Assembly (NCBI RefSeq): GCF_003182485.1 | Contig: NZ_QGTX01000001.1 | Span: forward strand, 2,128,001 to 2,192,000 | Reading direction: 5' to 3' | Origin: Geodermatophilus normandii | Lineage (GTDB): Bacteria > Actinomycetota > Actinomycetes > Mycobacteriales > Geodermatophilaceae | Length of the DNA stretch: 64,000 bases | Shown here: piece by piece, positions 19,394 through 27,966 of the stretch | Layout: every line of letters begins with the position of its first letter | Position numbering within the stretch: the stretch's first letter is position 1 | The notes under the pieces: model-generated | Told to the model about the DNA's origin: nothing | The model's database searches: none | Seen by the model: the letters and a program-made list of their open reading frames with translations, nothing else | Program-made: the position numbers and the translations under genes

Positions 19394-19975
19394 TCACAGC
19401 GGGTAACGGCTGTGGACGGCGTTCAGGACCGCCAGATGTCGTTGGTGGTCTACAACGGCTGGCGCCTCGTTCCGCACCTCGAAGAGGCAGTCGTCTTGGG
19501 GTGCGTAGAGGATGACTCTGCTGCTCGACGCCAACTCCCGGGCTCCCTCGGGCCCATCCGCAAGGGCAGTTGCCCGAGCGTACGTGTCATTGAGCGCTAC
19601 ATCTGCCATGTCGCCACAGAAGACATTGACGCTCATGCGCTGCCAATTGCACCCACGGAACTCTGGGTCGTTGGCCTCTCCCACGCTGGCGAGAACACTG
19701 ACTCCGGCGCCCTCCAACTCGCCGCGGAGGAGGTCCGACAGATAGTCGCACGGAGAACCGCCAGGCCACGGGTGCTCCGCGGAGGACTCCACCGCGGTGG
19801 TCTCAGGGCTGGTGGAAGAGGGTTCGAGCGCAGTCGTCGGTTGTGCCTGAGGTTCTGGAGACGTGGACGGCGAGCAGGCCGTCGATGTGGCGACCAACCC
19901 CAGCAGCAGGAGCTTTCGCGCGCTGCGCGATCGTCTCGCCATCTGATCGGCGCGCACAGTCAACGAAGCCCCCAT
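19394..19975 (-). CDS. Putative secreted or lipid-anchored protein (DUF3558-like)
   Basis: 193 residues. Start at the ATG at 19975, which has AGGAG five bases upstream; an internal ATG at 19942 has none. RRSRSARKLLLLGLVATSTAC forms a signal sequence ending in Cys, though the lipobox lacks the usual Leu at -3. A Ser/Thr/Pro linker follows, then a domain with CDYLSDLLRGELEGAGV, EFRGCNWQ and LFEVRNEAPAVVDH. Cys spacing and the RGCNW element recall DUF3558-type actinobacterial lipoproteins. It lies in the low-GC scar and is probably acquired. Confidence 0.55.
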   Translation of the reverse strand: MGASLTVRADQMARRSRSARKLLLLGLVATSTACSPSTSPEPQAQPTTALEPSSTSPETTAVESSAEHPWPGGSPCDYLSDLLRGELEGAGVSVLASVGEANDPEFRGCNWQRMSVNVFCGDMADVALNDTYARATALADGPEGARELASSSRVILYAPQDDCLFEVRNEAPAVVDHQRHLAVLNAVHSRYPL

Positions 19976-20180
19976 GGTCTCCTGCAGATCGTTCAGGTGA
20001 AGCTCTGCGGTCCCCTGACTATGCCGTCCGCAGGACGGGGCGGCCGATCGCCTCGCTGGAGCGGCGTGGCGGAACTCGGCGCGGAGGGCGAGGCGACGCT
20101 CGCCCACCACAGCGGACGCCGAGCATCGGCCGATGACGCGCTGGAGGCGCTCCGGCAGCTCGAGTTGGCTGCAGGCCCGT

Positions 20181-20460
20181 CCCCTTGGCGCTGACGGCCC
20201 GCTGTTCACCACCAGTGCCGAAACGGTGTGCGGCCGCCAGCACTACGGGGCGGCGGTCACGCGAGCCCGCTGCCGGGCCGGGACCACCAGGCATGACCTG
20301 CCGCACCACTGTGCGAGTGTGCTGTTGGCGGCCGGTCAGTCGGTGGTGGCGGTCGCCGAACGTCTCGGCCATGAGAACGCCACGCTGGTCCTGAAGACAC
20401 ACGGACACCTCGTGCCGGACTCGGAAGGCCGCACCCGGCGGCCGGTGGACGGGGCGTGGT
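20181..20460 (+). pseudogene. Tyrosine recombinase (phage integrase), C-terminal remnant
   Basis: The plus frame reads GPLFTTSAETVCGRQHYGAA, then HDLPHHCASVLLAAGQSVVA, then AERLGHENATLVLKTHGHL and VPDSEGRTRRPVDGAW, matching the C-terminal catalytic half of actinobacterial integrases. The N-terminal half is missing. Two catalytic residues are lost: HxLRH has become HDLPH (Arg to Pro) and the nucleophilic Tyr of TYGHL is His. The frame runs into the MaoC gene without a stop. It is an inactive remnant and marks an old integration site. Confidence 0.75.
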
Positions 20461-20522
20461 GCGCCATCACCGTGCCATCGCAGCAGGCAGCAGCGCGCTG
20501 GCCTGCAGGAACGGGAGTCAAC

Positions 20523-21032
20523 GTGCAGTTCGGTCGGTACTACGAGGAGTTCGAGGTCGGGGCGGTCTACAAGCACTGGCCCGGCAAGACCGTCACCGAG
20601 TACGACGACCACCTGTTCTGCCTCATCACGATGAACCACCACCCGCTGCACCTGGACACGCACTACGCGGCGGAGACCACGGACTTCGGCAGGAACGTCG
20701 TCGTCGGCAACTACGTCTACTCGCTGCTGCTCGGCATGAGCGTCCCGGACGTGTCGGGCAAGGCCATCGCCAACCTGGAGATCGAGTCGCTGCGGCACGT
20801 GGCGCCGACCTTCCACGGCGACACCGTCTACGGCGAGACCACCGTCCTGGACAAGACGGAGTCGAGGTCGAAGGACGACCGCGGCGTCGTGTACGTCGAG
20901 ACGATCGGCTACAAGCAGGACGGCACGGTCGTCTGCGTCTTCCGGCGCAAGGTCATGGTGCCCAAGCGCTCGTACGGGGAGGCCCGCGGCGGCGAGCAGC
21001 CCGGCCGCCCGGAGCCGAGGCCGCGCTCCTGA
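20523..21032 (+). CDS. MaoC-like dehydratase/hydratase
   Basis: 169 residues from the GTG at 20523 (GGGAG upstream). It has the hot-dog-fold pattern of MaoC proteins: FEVGAVYKHWPGKTVTEYDD (15-34), TMNHHPLHLDTHYAAET (the D-x-N/H active-site region, about 40-56), VVVGNYVYSLLLGMSV and TFHGDTVYGETTVLDK. Close relatives act as 2-methylfumaryl (mesaconyl)-CoA hydratases or enoyl-CoA hydratases in acyl-CoA assimilation and usually sit beside acyl-CoA dehydrogenase and CoA-lyase genes. Those partners are absent; the decayed integrase abuts its 5' side. Confidence 0.85.
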   Translation: MQFGRYYEEFEVGAVYKHWPGKTVTEYDDHLFCLITMNHHPLHLDTHYAAETTDFGRNVVVGNYVYSLLLGMSVPDVSGKAIANLEIESLRHVAPTFHGDTVYGETTVLDKTESRSKDDRGVVYVETIGYKQDGTVVCVFRRKVMVPKRSYGEARGGEQPGRPEPRPRS

Positions 21033-21036
21033 GGAG

Positions 21037-21075
21037 GGGGCGCGCTGCCCGGTCGTCAGGCCGGCAGCGCGCCCC
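21037..21075. terminator. 13-bp hairpin between maoC-like and NUDIX genes
   Basis: Arms 21037-21049 and 21063-21075 pair exactly. It lies just after the MaoC stop and overlaps the last codons of the convergent NUDIX gene. Confidence 0.6.
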
Positions 21076-21484
21076 AGCCGCGCAGCGTGGCCACCAGCCC
21101 GGGCGTGCACGACAGCCGGTCGAGGTCGGCGGCGTCGGCGAAGGTGACCGCGTCGGCGTCGTCGCCGGCCACGGGCACCGCGGACGGCTCGGCCAGCGTG
21201 CAGGCGAAGTCCGCGACGTCGTAGACGACGCCGTCGCCGGGGATGGCGATGCGCCCGACCTCCGCACCGACCCGGACCTCCAGCCCGGTCTCCTCCCGCA
21301 CCTCCCGCGCGACCGCCGCGGGCAGCGTCTCGCCCGGCTCCACCCGCCCACCCGGCACCGACCACAGCCCGCGCCCGGGGGCGTTGCGACGGCGGACGAG
21401 CAGCAGCCGCCCCCGCGCGTCGAGGACCACCGCGCCCACGCAGGCCTGCACCGGCAACGGTCCGCCGGGGGAGTCGGGCGCCAC
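21056..21484 (-). CDS. NUDIX hydrolase (MutT-like)
   Basis: 142 residues from the GTG at 21484. A complete Nudix box [18 protein letters not shown] followed by REETGLEV (about residues 42-64) carries the metal-binding REExxEE core. Size and the '[19 protein letters not shown]' start match MutT-type nucleotide or ADP-sugar pyrophosphatases; the substrate cannot be named. The frame remains open for 500 codons upstream, but that part is antisense to real genes. A TACCCT box six bases before the GTG supports the start. Confidence 0.85.
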   Translation of the reverse strand: MAPDSPGGPLPVQACVGAVVLDARGRLLLVRRRNAPGRGLWSVPGGRVEPGETLPAAVAREVREETGLEVRVGAEVGRIAIPGDGVVYDVADFACTLAEPSAVPVAGDDADAVTFADAADLDRLSCTPGLVATLRGWGALPA

Positions 21485-21490
21485 GGCCGC

Positions 21491-21496
21491 AGGGTA
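21491..21496 (-). promoter_or_regulatory. -10 box TACCCT, leaderless start of the NUDIX gene
   Basis: Minus-strand TACCCT, six bases, then GTG 21484, with no Shine-Dalgarno. Confidence 0.5.
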
Positions 21497-21565
21497 CGGT
21501 GGCGCGACCCGGCACCGTCCGACTGCGCTTGACGTCGGCCCCGCGTGACAGGACGGTGTCATCCG

Positions 21566-22189
21566 ATGAGCGCCTCCCCGGTCTGTCCCCGCTGCGGCGA
21601 GCCACTGGTGGTGCGCCCGGGGGACTCGGCGGTGGCCTGGTGCCACGTGCACGGCGTCGTCACCCCGCTGCACCACACCGCGCTCATCGCGCACGACGCG
21701 ATCGCCGCCGTCACCGTCGACGCCCGGGTGCCCGCGTGGGTGCCCGACCCCGTGCCGTCGGGCTGGTCGGTCACCGGCCTGGCCTGGGGCGGTGAGCCGG
21801 GGGCGCGGGCGATCGTCGTGGGCTGCGCCGGCCCGGCGCCGCTGGGCGGGTCGGCCGAACTGGTGCTCGTGGCCGAGGAGCCGGGCATGGGCGTGGGCTG
21901 CGGCTACGCGGGACTGCCCGGGCTCGACCCCGGCGACGTCATCACCGGTCCCTCCTCCGCGGCGGTCGAGGCGGCGGGCCAGCGCGCACCCCTGTGGGCG
22001 GTGCCCACCTCCGACGACCGGGCGGCCTTCGTCGGCGAGGCGTACGGCGTGTGGCTGTGGCTGGTCATGTGGCCGATGTCGGCGGGCTGGCTGCTGGCCG
22101 AGGAGCTGCGCCTGCTCGACCTGCGCGACCGCCTCTACCCCGACCTCCCGCTCGGCCCGCCCAGCGAGCACCTCCTGCCGGGGGAGTGA
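21566..22189 (+). CDS. DUF6758-like protein with N-terminal zinc motif
   Basis: 207 residues from ATG 21566 (a GTG at 21545 is a possible alternative). The N-terminus [20 protein letters not shown] with a following CHVHG looks like a zinc ribbon. The middle ([40 protein letters not shown]) and the end ([20 protein letters not shown]) match a conserved actinobacterial family of unknown function commonly next to PHP and PH-domain genes. No catalytic motif was recognised. Confidence 0.65.
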   Translation: MSASPVCPRCGEPLVVRPGDSAVAWCHVHGVVTPLHHTALIAHDAIAAVTVDARVPAWVPDPVPSGWSVTGLAWGGEPGARAIVVGCAGPAPLGGSAELVLVAEEPGMGVGCGYAGLPGLDPGDVITGPSSAAVEAAGQRAPLWAVPTSDDRAAFVGEAYGVWLWLVMWPMSAGWLLAEELRLLDLRDRLYPDLPLGPPSEHLLPGE

Positions 22190-22318
22190 CCGGTCCGGTT
22201 CCGCCCGGCGTGTCCGGCGGACCGGCCCTGGGGCCTGTGTTACCCATGGGACCGGCCTCCGGGCCGACCCGCGCGGGCGTCGTGCCCGCCGGTCCGAGTG
22301 CAGCTCCCGGAGGTGGCC

Positions 22319-22477
22319 GTGAACGTGAAGAAGGTCCTCGTCTGGCTGGCCGTCGCCTTCGTCGTCTTCTACGTCATCCAGAAGCCCGAGGCGTCCGCCG
22401 ACATGGTGAAGAGCGCCGGTGAGGCACTCGGGAGCGCCGCGTCCTCGATCGCGGCCTTCGTCGGCTCGCTCGTCTAG
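22319..22477 (+). CDS. Small single-pass membrane protein (52 residues)
   Basis: GTG start preceded by GGAGG at the right distance. The protein begins [20 protein letters not shown], a membrane helix at residues 3-20, followed by a short amphipathic stretch ending [11 protein letters not shown]. Similar tiny proteins are found upstream of PH-domain genes in related actinobacteria; I know of no function. It ends six bases before the PH-domain gene, so the two form a likely operon. Confidence 0.65.
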   Translation: MNVKKVLVWLAVAFVVFYVIQKPEASADMVKSAGEALGSAASSIAAFVGSLV

Positions 22478-22483
22478 GCCGGC

Positions 22484-23110
22484 GTGAGCGGCCCGGCCGG
22501 CGGCCGCCCGCCGCGGTGGGCCAAGGACGCCGCCAAGTACCTGCTCCCCGGCGAGCAGGCCGTGGTGGCCACCCGCCGGCACTGGGCGGTGCTGCTGTGG
22601 CCGGGGGCGAGGGCCCTGCTCGTCCTCGCCGCCGGCCTGTGGGTGCTCACCCTCGACCCCGACAACCGGTTCGGCGCCGGCCTCGGGCTGCTGGTCGTCG
22701 TCGGCGCCCTCGGCTGGTTCGCGCTGCGGGCCGGCGAGTGGTGGATGCGGCACTTCATCGTCACCCGCCGCCGGGTGCTGCTGACCTCCGGCATCGTCGC
22801 GCGCACGGTCACCCTGCTGCCGCTGCGCCGGATCACCGACCTGACCTGGAAGGAGACCGTGCCGGGGCAGGTCCTCGGCTACGGCACGTTCCGCTTCGAG
22901 TCGGCCGGGTCCCAGCAGGCGCTGTCCCAGATCACCTTCCTGCCGCGCGCGGACCTGCTCTACCGCGAGGTGAGCGAGCTCCTGTTCGGCAGCGACTGGG
23001 GCGGAGCGGCGGCCGGCGACGACGAGGGCAACCCGGAGAACGGGCACGCCGCCCCCACCGGGCAGCGGCGCGACACCCAGCCGATCCCGCGGCTGCCCGG
23101 CACGACCTGA
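22484..23110 (+). CDS. PH-domain membrane protein (YdbS-like, bPH2)
   Basis: 208 residues. [21 protein letters not shown] opens the family pattern. Two membrane helices (about 35-55 and 62-80) lead into a bacterial PH domain with [22 protein letters not shown] and [20 protein letters not shown] (about 95-135). The C-terminal 40 residues are disordered. Such proteins are membrane-associated scaffolds of unclear role. The GTG has no Shine-Dalgarno but follows the small ORF by six bases, suggesting reinitiation. Confidence 0.8.
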   Translation: MSGPAGGRPPRWAKDAAKYLLPGEQAVVATRRHWAVLLWPGARALLVLAAGLWVLTLDPDNRFGAGLGLLVVVGALGWFALRAGEWWMRHFIVTRRRVLLTSGIVARTVTLLPLRRITDLTWKETVPGQVLGYGTFRFESAGSQQALSQITFLPRADLLYREVSELLFGSDWGGAAAGDDEGNPENGHAAPTGQRRDTQPIPRLPGTT

Positions 23111-23145
23111 GCACGCGCCCCGGGCCTGGGGGAGGCTGGCGGTCG

Positions 23146-24003
23146 ATGCGCATCGACCTGCACACCCACTCGTCGGTCTCCGACGGCACCGACGACCCGG
23201 CCACCGTCGTGGCCACCGCCCGCGCCGCCGGCCTCGACGTCGTCGCCCTCACCGACCACGACACCACCGACGGGTGGGCGGCCGCCGCCGCGGCCCGGCC
23301 GGAGGGGCTGACCGTCGTCCCGGGCATGGAGCTGTCGACCCGCTGGTTCCCCGCCGAGGGGCGGCCGGTCAGCGTGCACCTGCTGGCCTACCTGTTCGAC
23401 CCCGACTCCCCGGAGCTGGCCGAGGAGCGCCGGCGGCTGCGGGAGGAGCGGCTGACCCGCGGGCAGCGGATCGTCGCCGCGCTCGCCGCGGCCGGCTACC
23501 CGGTCGAGTGGCAGCGGATCCTCGACGCCTCCGGCGGCGCGGTGGTGGGCCGCCCGCACGTGGCGCGCGCACTGGTCGAGGCCGGCGTCGTCGAGTCGGT
23601 GGACCAGGCCTTCACCACCCTGCTGCACCAGGGCAGCCCCTTCCACGTGACCAAGGCCGACACCGACGTGCTCGAGGGGATCCGCATGGTGCGGGCCGCC
23701 GGCGGCGTGCCGGTCTTCGCGCACGGCCTGGCCACCCGGCGCGGCCGGGTGGTCGACGACGACGCGATCGCGGCGATGGCCGGTGCCGGGCTGGTCGGCC
23801 TGGAGGTCGACCACCCCGACCACAGCGCGGCCGAGCGCGCGCACCTGCGCGGCCTGGCGGCCGACCTCGGCCTGCTGGTGACCGGGTCCAGCGACTACCA
23901 CGGCGCCAACAAGGCGACGCCGATCGGCGCGTGCACCACCGACCCGGCGCAGTACGAGGCGCTGGTGGCCGCGTCCACGGGCTGCGTGCCACTGGCCGGC
24001 TGA
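23146..24003 (+). CDS. PHP-domain phosphoesterase (RNase AM / YciV-type)
   Basis: 285 residues. [18 protein letters not shown] (1-18) is the first PHP metal motif, [10 protein letters not shown] the second, and the later metal ligands appear in [32 protein letters not shown] and SSDYHGANK. Family members are 3',5'-nucleoside bisphosphate phosphatases or 5'-3' exoribonucleases such as RNase AM (TrpH). Length and motif spacing match. ATG 23146 begins immediately with the MRIDLH(T/S)H signature. Confidence 0.9.
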   Translation: MRIDLHTHSSVSDGTDDPATVVATARAAGLDVVALTDHDTTDGWAAAAAARPEGLTVVPGMELSTRWFPAEGRPVSVHLLAYLFDPDSPELAEERRRLREERLTRGQRIVAALAAAGYPVEWQRILDASGGAVVGRPHVARALVEAGVVESVDQAFTTLLHQGSPFHVTKADTDVLEGIRMVRAAGGVPVFAHGLATRRGRVVDDDAIAAMAGAGLVGLEVDHPDHSAAERAHLRGLAADLGLLVTGSSDYHGANKATPIGACTTDPAQYEALVAASTGCVPLAG

Positions 24004-24018
24004 GGCCGTGCCGCCGGT

Positions 24019-24024
24019 TAGCGT
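24019..24024 (+). promoter_or_regulatory. -10 box TAGCGT, leaderless start of the RecB-like gene
   Basis: TAGCGT, six bases, GTG 24031, with no Shine-Dalgarno. Confidence 0.5.
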
Positions 24025-24030
24025 GGTCGC

Positions 24031-24900
24031 GTGAGGCAGTCCGACGGCGCGCAGCTCGAGATGCCCGGCATGCCGCGCCGGCTCTTCCCCGCGACGCCGA
24101 GCAAGCTGGCCACCTTCGCCGACTGCCCGCGCCGCTACCGGTACGCCTACGTCGACCGGCCGACGCCGCCCAAGGGCCCGCCGTGGGCGCACAACTCGGT
24201 CGGCTCGGCGGTGCACGCCGCGCTGCGCTCCTGGTGGGACCTGCCGCGCGCCCGCCGCACCGCCGTCGCGGCCCGGCAGCTGCTCTACGGCGTCTGGAGC
24301 GCCCACGGGTTCCGCGACGAGGAGCAGGCCGCCCGGTGGCGCGCCACGGCGGCCGGCTGGATCACCGGCTACGTCGAGTCGCTGGACCCCGCGGAGGAGC
24401 CGGTCGGGCTGGAGCGGCAGGTCTCGTGCACCACCGAGCGGCTCGCGCTGACCGGCCGGGTGGACCGCATCGACCAGCGCGGCGACGAGCTGGTCGTCGT
24501 CGACTACAAGACCGGCCGGGTGCCCAGCACCGACGACGAGGCGCGCGGGTCGGCGGCACTGGCGGCCTACGTGCTCGGCGTGCGGCGCACGCTGCGCCGG
24601 CCGTGCAGCCGCGTCGAGCTGCACCACCTGCCCAGCGGGACGGTGGCCTCCTTCGAGCACACCGAGCGGTCGCTGGCCAACCACGTGCGCCGCGCCGAGG
24701 ACGTCGCCGCCGACATCGCCGTCGCCACGCAGGCGGTCGAGGACGGCGTGCACCCCGACGAGGCGTTCCCCACCGTGACCGGCCGGCAGTGCGGCTGGTG
24801 CGACTTCCGGCCCAGCTGCCCCGCCGGCCAGGCGGCGACCCCGCCGCGCGAGACGTGGAGCTTCCTGCCGGCCGACCAGGAGCAGCCGGAGGCCGGTTAG
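24031..24900 (+). CDS. RecB-family PD-(D/E)XK exonuclease with Fe-S cluster motif
   Basis: 289 residues. LFPATPSKLATFADCPRRYR begins the domain; GSAVHAALRSWW is the H motif; LTGRVDRID (Asp) and LVVVDYKTGR (D-x-K) are the catalytic core. Cys in CPRRY and the three Cys of CGWCDFRPSC form the expected four-cysteine 4Fe-4S clasp. The domain matches Cas4/AddB-type nucleases but stands alone without a helicase. Its role is probably DNA repair. Confidence 0.85.
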   Translation: MRQSDGAQLEMPGMPRRLFPATPSKLATFADCPRRYRYAYVDRPTPPKGPPWAHNSVGSAVHAALRSWWDLPRARRTAVAARQLLYGVWSAHGFRDEEQAARWRATAAGWITGYVESLDPAEEPVGLERQVSCTTERLALTGRVDRIDQRGDELVVVDYKTGRVPSTDDEARGSAALAAYVLGVRRTLRRPCSRVELHHLPSGTVASFEHTERSLANHVRRAEDVAADIAVATQAVEDGVHPDEAFPTVTGRQCGWCDFRPSCPAGQAATPPRETWSFLPADQEQPEAG

Positions 24901-25766
24901 GCGCTCACCGCCACCGCGGACGCCGTCCGCTCGAACCCGGCGCGCCGGACCGGCGAGTGCCGGGCCCGCTCGGGGAGCGCCAGCATCCCGGCGCGGAAGG
25001 CCCGCAGTGCCGCCGTCGCCGCCGCGTCGGTGAGCGTCAGGCCGGGCAGCGAGGCGAGCCTGCGCGCCCACGGGGGCAGCGTCGCCACCCCCAGGGAGGC
25101 GAGCGAGCCCCACGCCGGACGGGCCGGGGTCAGGAACTGCACCCAGCGCGGCATCGGCGGGACGACGAGGAAGCGCCAGGCGTCGCGGGCGGCCGGGGTC
25201 AGGGCCAGCTGCGGCCGGACCCGCTCGAAGTAGTCCGCCAGCTCGGCCACCGACGCCGGGACGTCGGCGCGGTCGACGCCGATCAGCTCGGCGGCGGTCA
25301 CCTGCTCGGCCACGTACCGGTCGGCCTCGGCGTCGGTGACCACGCCGACCCGGCGGGCGACGTCGAGCAGCGAGTCGACCTCGCAGTTGTGCACCCACAG
25401 CAGCAGGTCGGCGTCGTCGACGCGGTAGCTGCGCCCGGTGGTCTCCTCGGTGCCGCCCAGGCGCCGGTGCAGCCCGCGGACCCGCCGGACGGCGCGCACC
25501 GCCTCCCGCCGGGTACCGAAGGTCAGCACGTCCACGTACTCGGCGGTGCGCACCAGCCGTTGCCACGGCGACTCGCGGAACGTCGAGTTGCGGGCGACGC
25601 CGTCCATGGCGACCGGGTGCAGTGTCTGCAGCAGCAGCGCGCGCAGCCCGCCGACGCTGTAGACCGGGTCGGCGTGCACCTTCCAGGTGACGCTGTCGGG
25701 TCCGAAGAAGCCGAGCAGGTCCTCCTCGGCCGACCAGTCGCGGGCCGAGGGCCGGGCACCGGTCAC
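24897..25766 (-). CDS. MpaB-type oxygenase (DUF2236)
   Basis: 289 residues. TGARPSARDWSAEEDLLGFF, LLLQTLHPVAMDGVARNS and VHNCEVDSLLDVARRVG are family hallmarks; the His residues of LHP and WVH are proposed heme/iron ligands in the latex-clearing/MpaB family. Actinobacterial members are of unknown substrate. The GTG at 25766 overlaps the stop of the upstream hydrolase by four bases (GTGA), indicating coupling. Confidence 0.8.
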   Translation of the reverse strand: MTGARPSARDWSAEEDLLGFFGPDSVTWKVHADPVYSVGGLRALLLQTLHPVAMDGVARNSTFRESPWQRLVRTAEYVDVLTFGTRREAVRAVRRVRGLHRRLGGTEETTGRSYRVDDADLLLWVHNCEVDSLLDVARRVGVVTDAEADRYVAEQVTAAELIGVDRADVPASVAELADYFERVRPQLALTPAARDAWRFLVVPPMPRWVQFLTPARPAWGSLASLGVATLPPWARRLASLPGLTLTDAAATAALRAFRAGMLALPERARHSPVRRAGFERTASAVAVSA

Positions 25767-26692
25767 CGGGCGTCGTCCGACGGCTCCGACGTCTGCACCG
25801 ACGACCAGAACGTCGTCAGCACCTCGAGCGTGCGGGGTGGGTTCTCGACGGCGGGGGAGTGGATCGCCCCGGCGATGACCTCGTGGCGGGCGCCCAGTCG
25901 CCGGGCCATCTCCGCCTGCGCGGCCGGCATCCACGCGTCGTCGGCGGCACCGTGGGCGACCAGCACCGGGATCCCGGTGGCGGCCAGCTCGGCGACCCGG
26001 TCGGGCTCGGAGGTCATGGCGTCGGCCATGCCGCGCAGCCCGGCCGCGGTGTTGGCGAGGAACCGGCGGGCGTAGAAGGCGCGGGTGGCCTCGGGCACCA
26101 CCTGGGCGCGCTCGTCGGTCATGGCCAGTTGCTCGAGCGTGGCGTGCACCAGCTCGACGCCGCCCTGCTCGAGCAGCGGGCCGAGGTGCTCGAGCAGGGC
26201 GGCGCGCGCCCCCTCGAGCCTCGCGGGACCCGATCCGAGCAGGGTGAGCGACCGGAAGGCGCCGGGGTCGGCCAGGACGGCGGCCCGGGTGACCAGCCCG
26301 CCGAAGCTGTGCCCGAGCAGGTGCGGGGTGCCGGTCTCCCCGCGCAGCAGGTGCGCGACGTCGACGACGTCGGCGGCGAGCTCGGCGACCGAGTAGGCGG
26401 CCGGGTCGTCGGGGCCGGGGGACTCGTACTGCCCGCGCTGGTCGATCGCGACGACCCGGTACCCCGCGGCGGCCAGCGGCGCGAGCAGCGGGGCGAAGTC
26501 CTCCTTGCTGCCCGTGTACCCGGCGACCATCAGCACCGTGCCGCTGGGCCCGTCGCCGCCGGTGTCCAGCGCGGCCAGGGGCCCGGCCCGGCCCGGCAGG
26601 GTCCGCGGCGAGGCGTCGTGGTCGGCCAGCTGGCGCAGGTCGTCGGGGGCGATGGCGAGGTCGGGGCTGTCGGAGGTACCGGGCAGGACCAT
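25763..26692 (-). CDS. Alpha/beta hydrolase
   Basis: 309 residues. TVLMVAGYTGSKEDFAPLL contains the oxyanion strand, GHSFGG (about residue 130) is the nucleophile elbow, the acid is likely in VAHGAADDAW and the base His in GAIHSPAVENP. Substrate unknown. It is followed by the coupled MpaB-like gene and may act on the same compound. Confidence 0.85.
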   Translation of the reverse strand: MVLPGTSDSPDLAIAPDDLRQLADHDASPRTLPGRAGPLAALDTGGDGPSGTVLMVAGYTGSKEDFAPLLAPLAAAGYRVVAIDQRGQYESPGPDDPAAYSVAELAADVVDVAHLLRGETGTPHLLGHSFGGLVTRAAVLADPGAFRSLTLLGSGPARLEGARAALLEHLGPLLEQGGVELVHATLEQLAMTDERAQVVPEATRAFYARRFLANTAAGLRGMADAMTSEPDRVAELAATGIPVLVAHGAADDAWMPAAQAEMARRLGARHEVIAGAIHSPAVENPPRTLEVLTTFWSSVQTSEPSDDAR

Positions 26693-26742
26693 GGTCCCCA
26701 GTGAACCCCGCCGTCCGGGACCGCGCCGCCGCGGCCCGGGGG

Positions 26743-27912
26743 TCAGGACCAGCCGGCCACCCGGTCGGGGAGCGCGTAGACCAGGACCGCCCCGACGACC
26801 GCGGCCCGCCCGCCGGGCGCCGGCGCCTCCTCGACCGCCACCCGGGCGGTCTCCGCCCCGGTGGACGGGTCGCGCAGGACCAGGCCGTCGGACTCGGGGA
26901 CCCACACGCCGACCGACGCTCCCTCGCCCTTGCCCACGGCCGAGGGGGTGGGCAGGCCGAGGGCGGGCACCTGCCACAGCTGAGCTCCGGTGGTGCGGTC
27001 GAGTGCCGAGAGGGTGCCGCGCGCCCAGACCAGCGCGACGTCCCCGACGCCGGCCTGCAGGACGGGGTCGCCCTCCGCGCCGCCGTCGGTGGCGGCCGGG
27101 AGCGCGAGCTCCTGCAGCTGCGCGCCGTCGTCGGGACGGGAGACCAGCAGGGCGTCGCCGGCGACGACGCCGACGAGCCGGTCGACGCCGGCCAGCCGCA
27201 CGCCGGTGCCCTCGGAGACGGCCAGGTCGCGGGTCCAGCGGGCCTGGCCGGAGAAGGAGTCGAACAGCCGCAGCGCGACGGCGTCCGTGCCGTCGCAGCG
27301 CTGCAGCACCGCGACCCCGGCGCTGCCGACGGCGGTGTCGAGGAGCGTGCACCCCGGTTCGGCGGCCGCCCGCCAGCGGACGTTGTCGCCCACCGGGTCG
27401 AGGACGACGATCCCGGTGTCGCTGCTGGCGAGGACCACCTGGTCGGTGCCGGTGATCGTGGCGTCCCCGCGCAGGCTGAGGTTGCGGGTCCAGGCGCGCA
27501 CGCCGGTGGCGGCGGTGAGCGCCAGCGCCTCGTCGCAGCGGTCCCCGGCACGGAAGACGGCGACCACCAGGCCGTTGCTGGCGCTCAGGCCGCACAGCGC
27601 GGCGTCGGCACGCCGGTAGTGCCACGCCTCCTCGCCGGTGGCCGGGTCCAGCGCCGTCACGCCGTCGGCGGCGGGCACGACCACCCGGCCGCCCTCGACG
27701 ACGCCGGGCGGCAGCGGGACCTCGACGTCGACCGACCAGGCCGGCGCCAGGACCCCGTCAGGAGCGCCCGCGGGGGCCTCCGGCGCGGCCGCGGTGGTGC
27801 TGTCGGTGGCCGCGACGCTCGACCCCCGCCACAGCAGGGTGGCGACGACGGCCAGCGCGAGCGTGGCCGCCGTCCAGGCCCACACCCGCAGCGGCGGGGG
27901 ACGCAGTGTCAT
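26743..27912 (-). CDS. Membrane-anchored PQQ-like beta-propeller protein
   Basis: 389 residues. An N-terminal membrane helix (about 10-28) leads to an extracytoplasmic domain of repeated 'ALDPATGEEAWHYR'-type blades (also VLDPVGDNVRW, FDSFSGQARW, LDRTTGAQLWQV, DPSTGAETARV), spaced about 45-50 residues. The blades resemble PQQ-dehydrogenase or BamB propellers but lack PQQ-enzyme catalytic residues; a scaffold or sensor role is likely. Cys pairs may form disulfides. Confidence 0.75.
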   Translation of the reverse strand: MTLRPPPLRVWAWTAATLALAVVATLLWRGSSVAATDSTTAAAPEAPAGAPDGVLAPAWSVDVEVPLPPGVVEGGRVVVPAADGVTALDPATGEEAWHYRRADAALCGLSASNGLVVAVFRAGDRCDEALALTAATGVRAWTRNLSLRGDATITGTDQVVLASSDTGIVVLDPVGDNVRWRAAAEPGCTLLDTAVGSAGVAVLQRCDGTDAVALRLFDSFSGQARWTRDLAVSEGTGVRLAGVDRLVGVVAGDALLVSRPDDGAQLQELALPAATDGGAEGDPVLQAGVGDVALVWARGTLSALDRTTGAQLWQVPALGLPTPSAVGKGEGASVGVWVPESDGLVLRDPSTGAETARVAVEEAPAPGGRAAVVGAVLVYALPDRVAGWS

Positions 27913-27966
27913 GGGGGATGCAGTGTGGTGGGGGGTGCGGCGTCACCAGGAGCCGGCCACCCGGGA

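Larger units (their letters stand above)
18835..20522. mobile_element. Possible remnant of an integrated element
   Basis: About 1.7 kb of reduced GC and unlike codon use holds a decayed integrase end, a lipoprotein-like gene and gene fragments, between ordinary high-GC genes. GTCAGGGGAC at 19016-19025 recurs inverted (GTCCCCTGAC) at 20010-20019. No tRNA or intact transposase was seen, so the element type is unknown. Confidence 0.4.
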
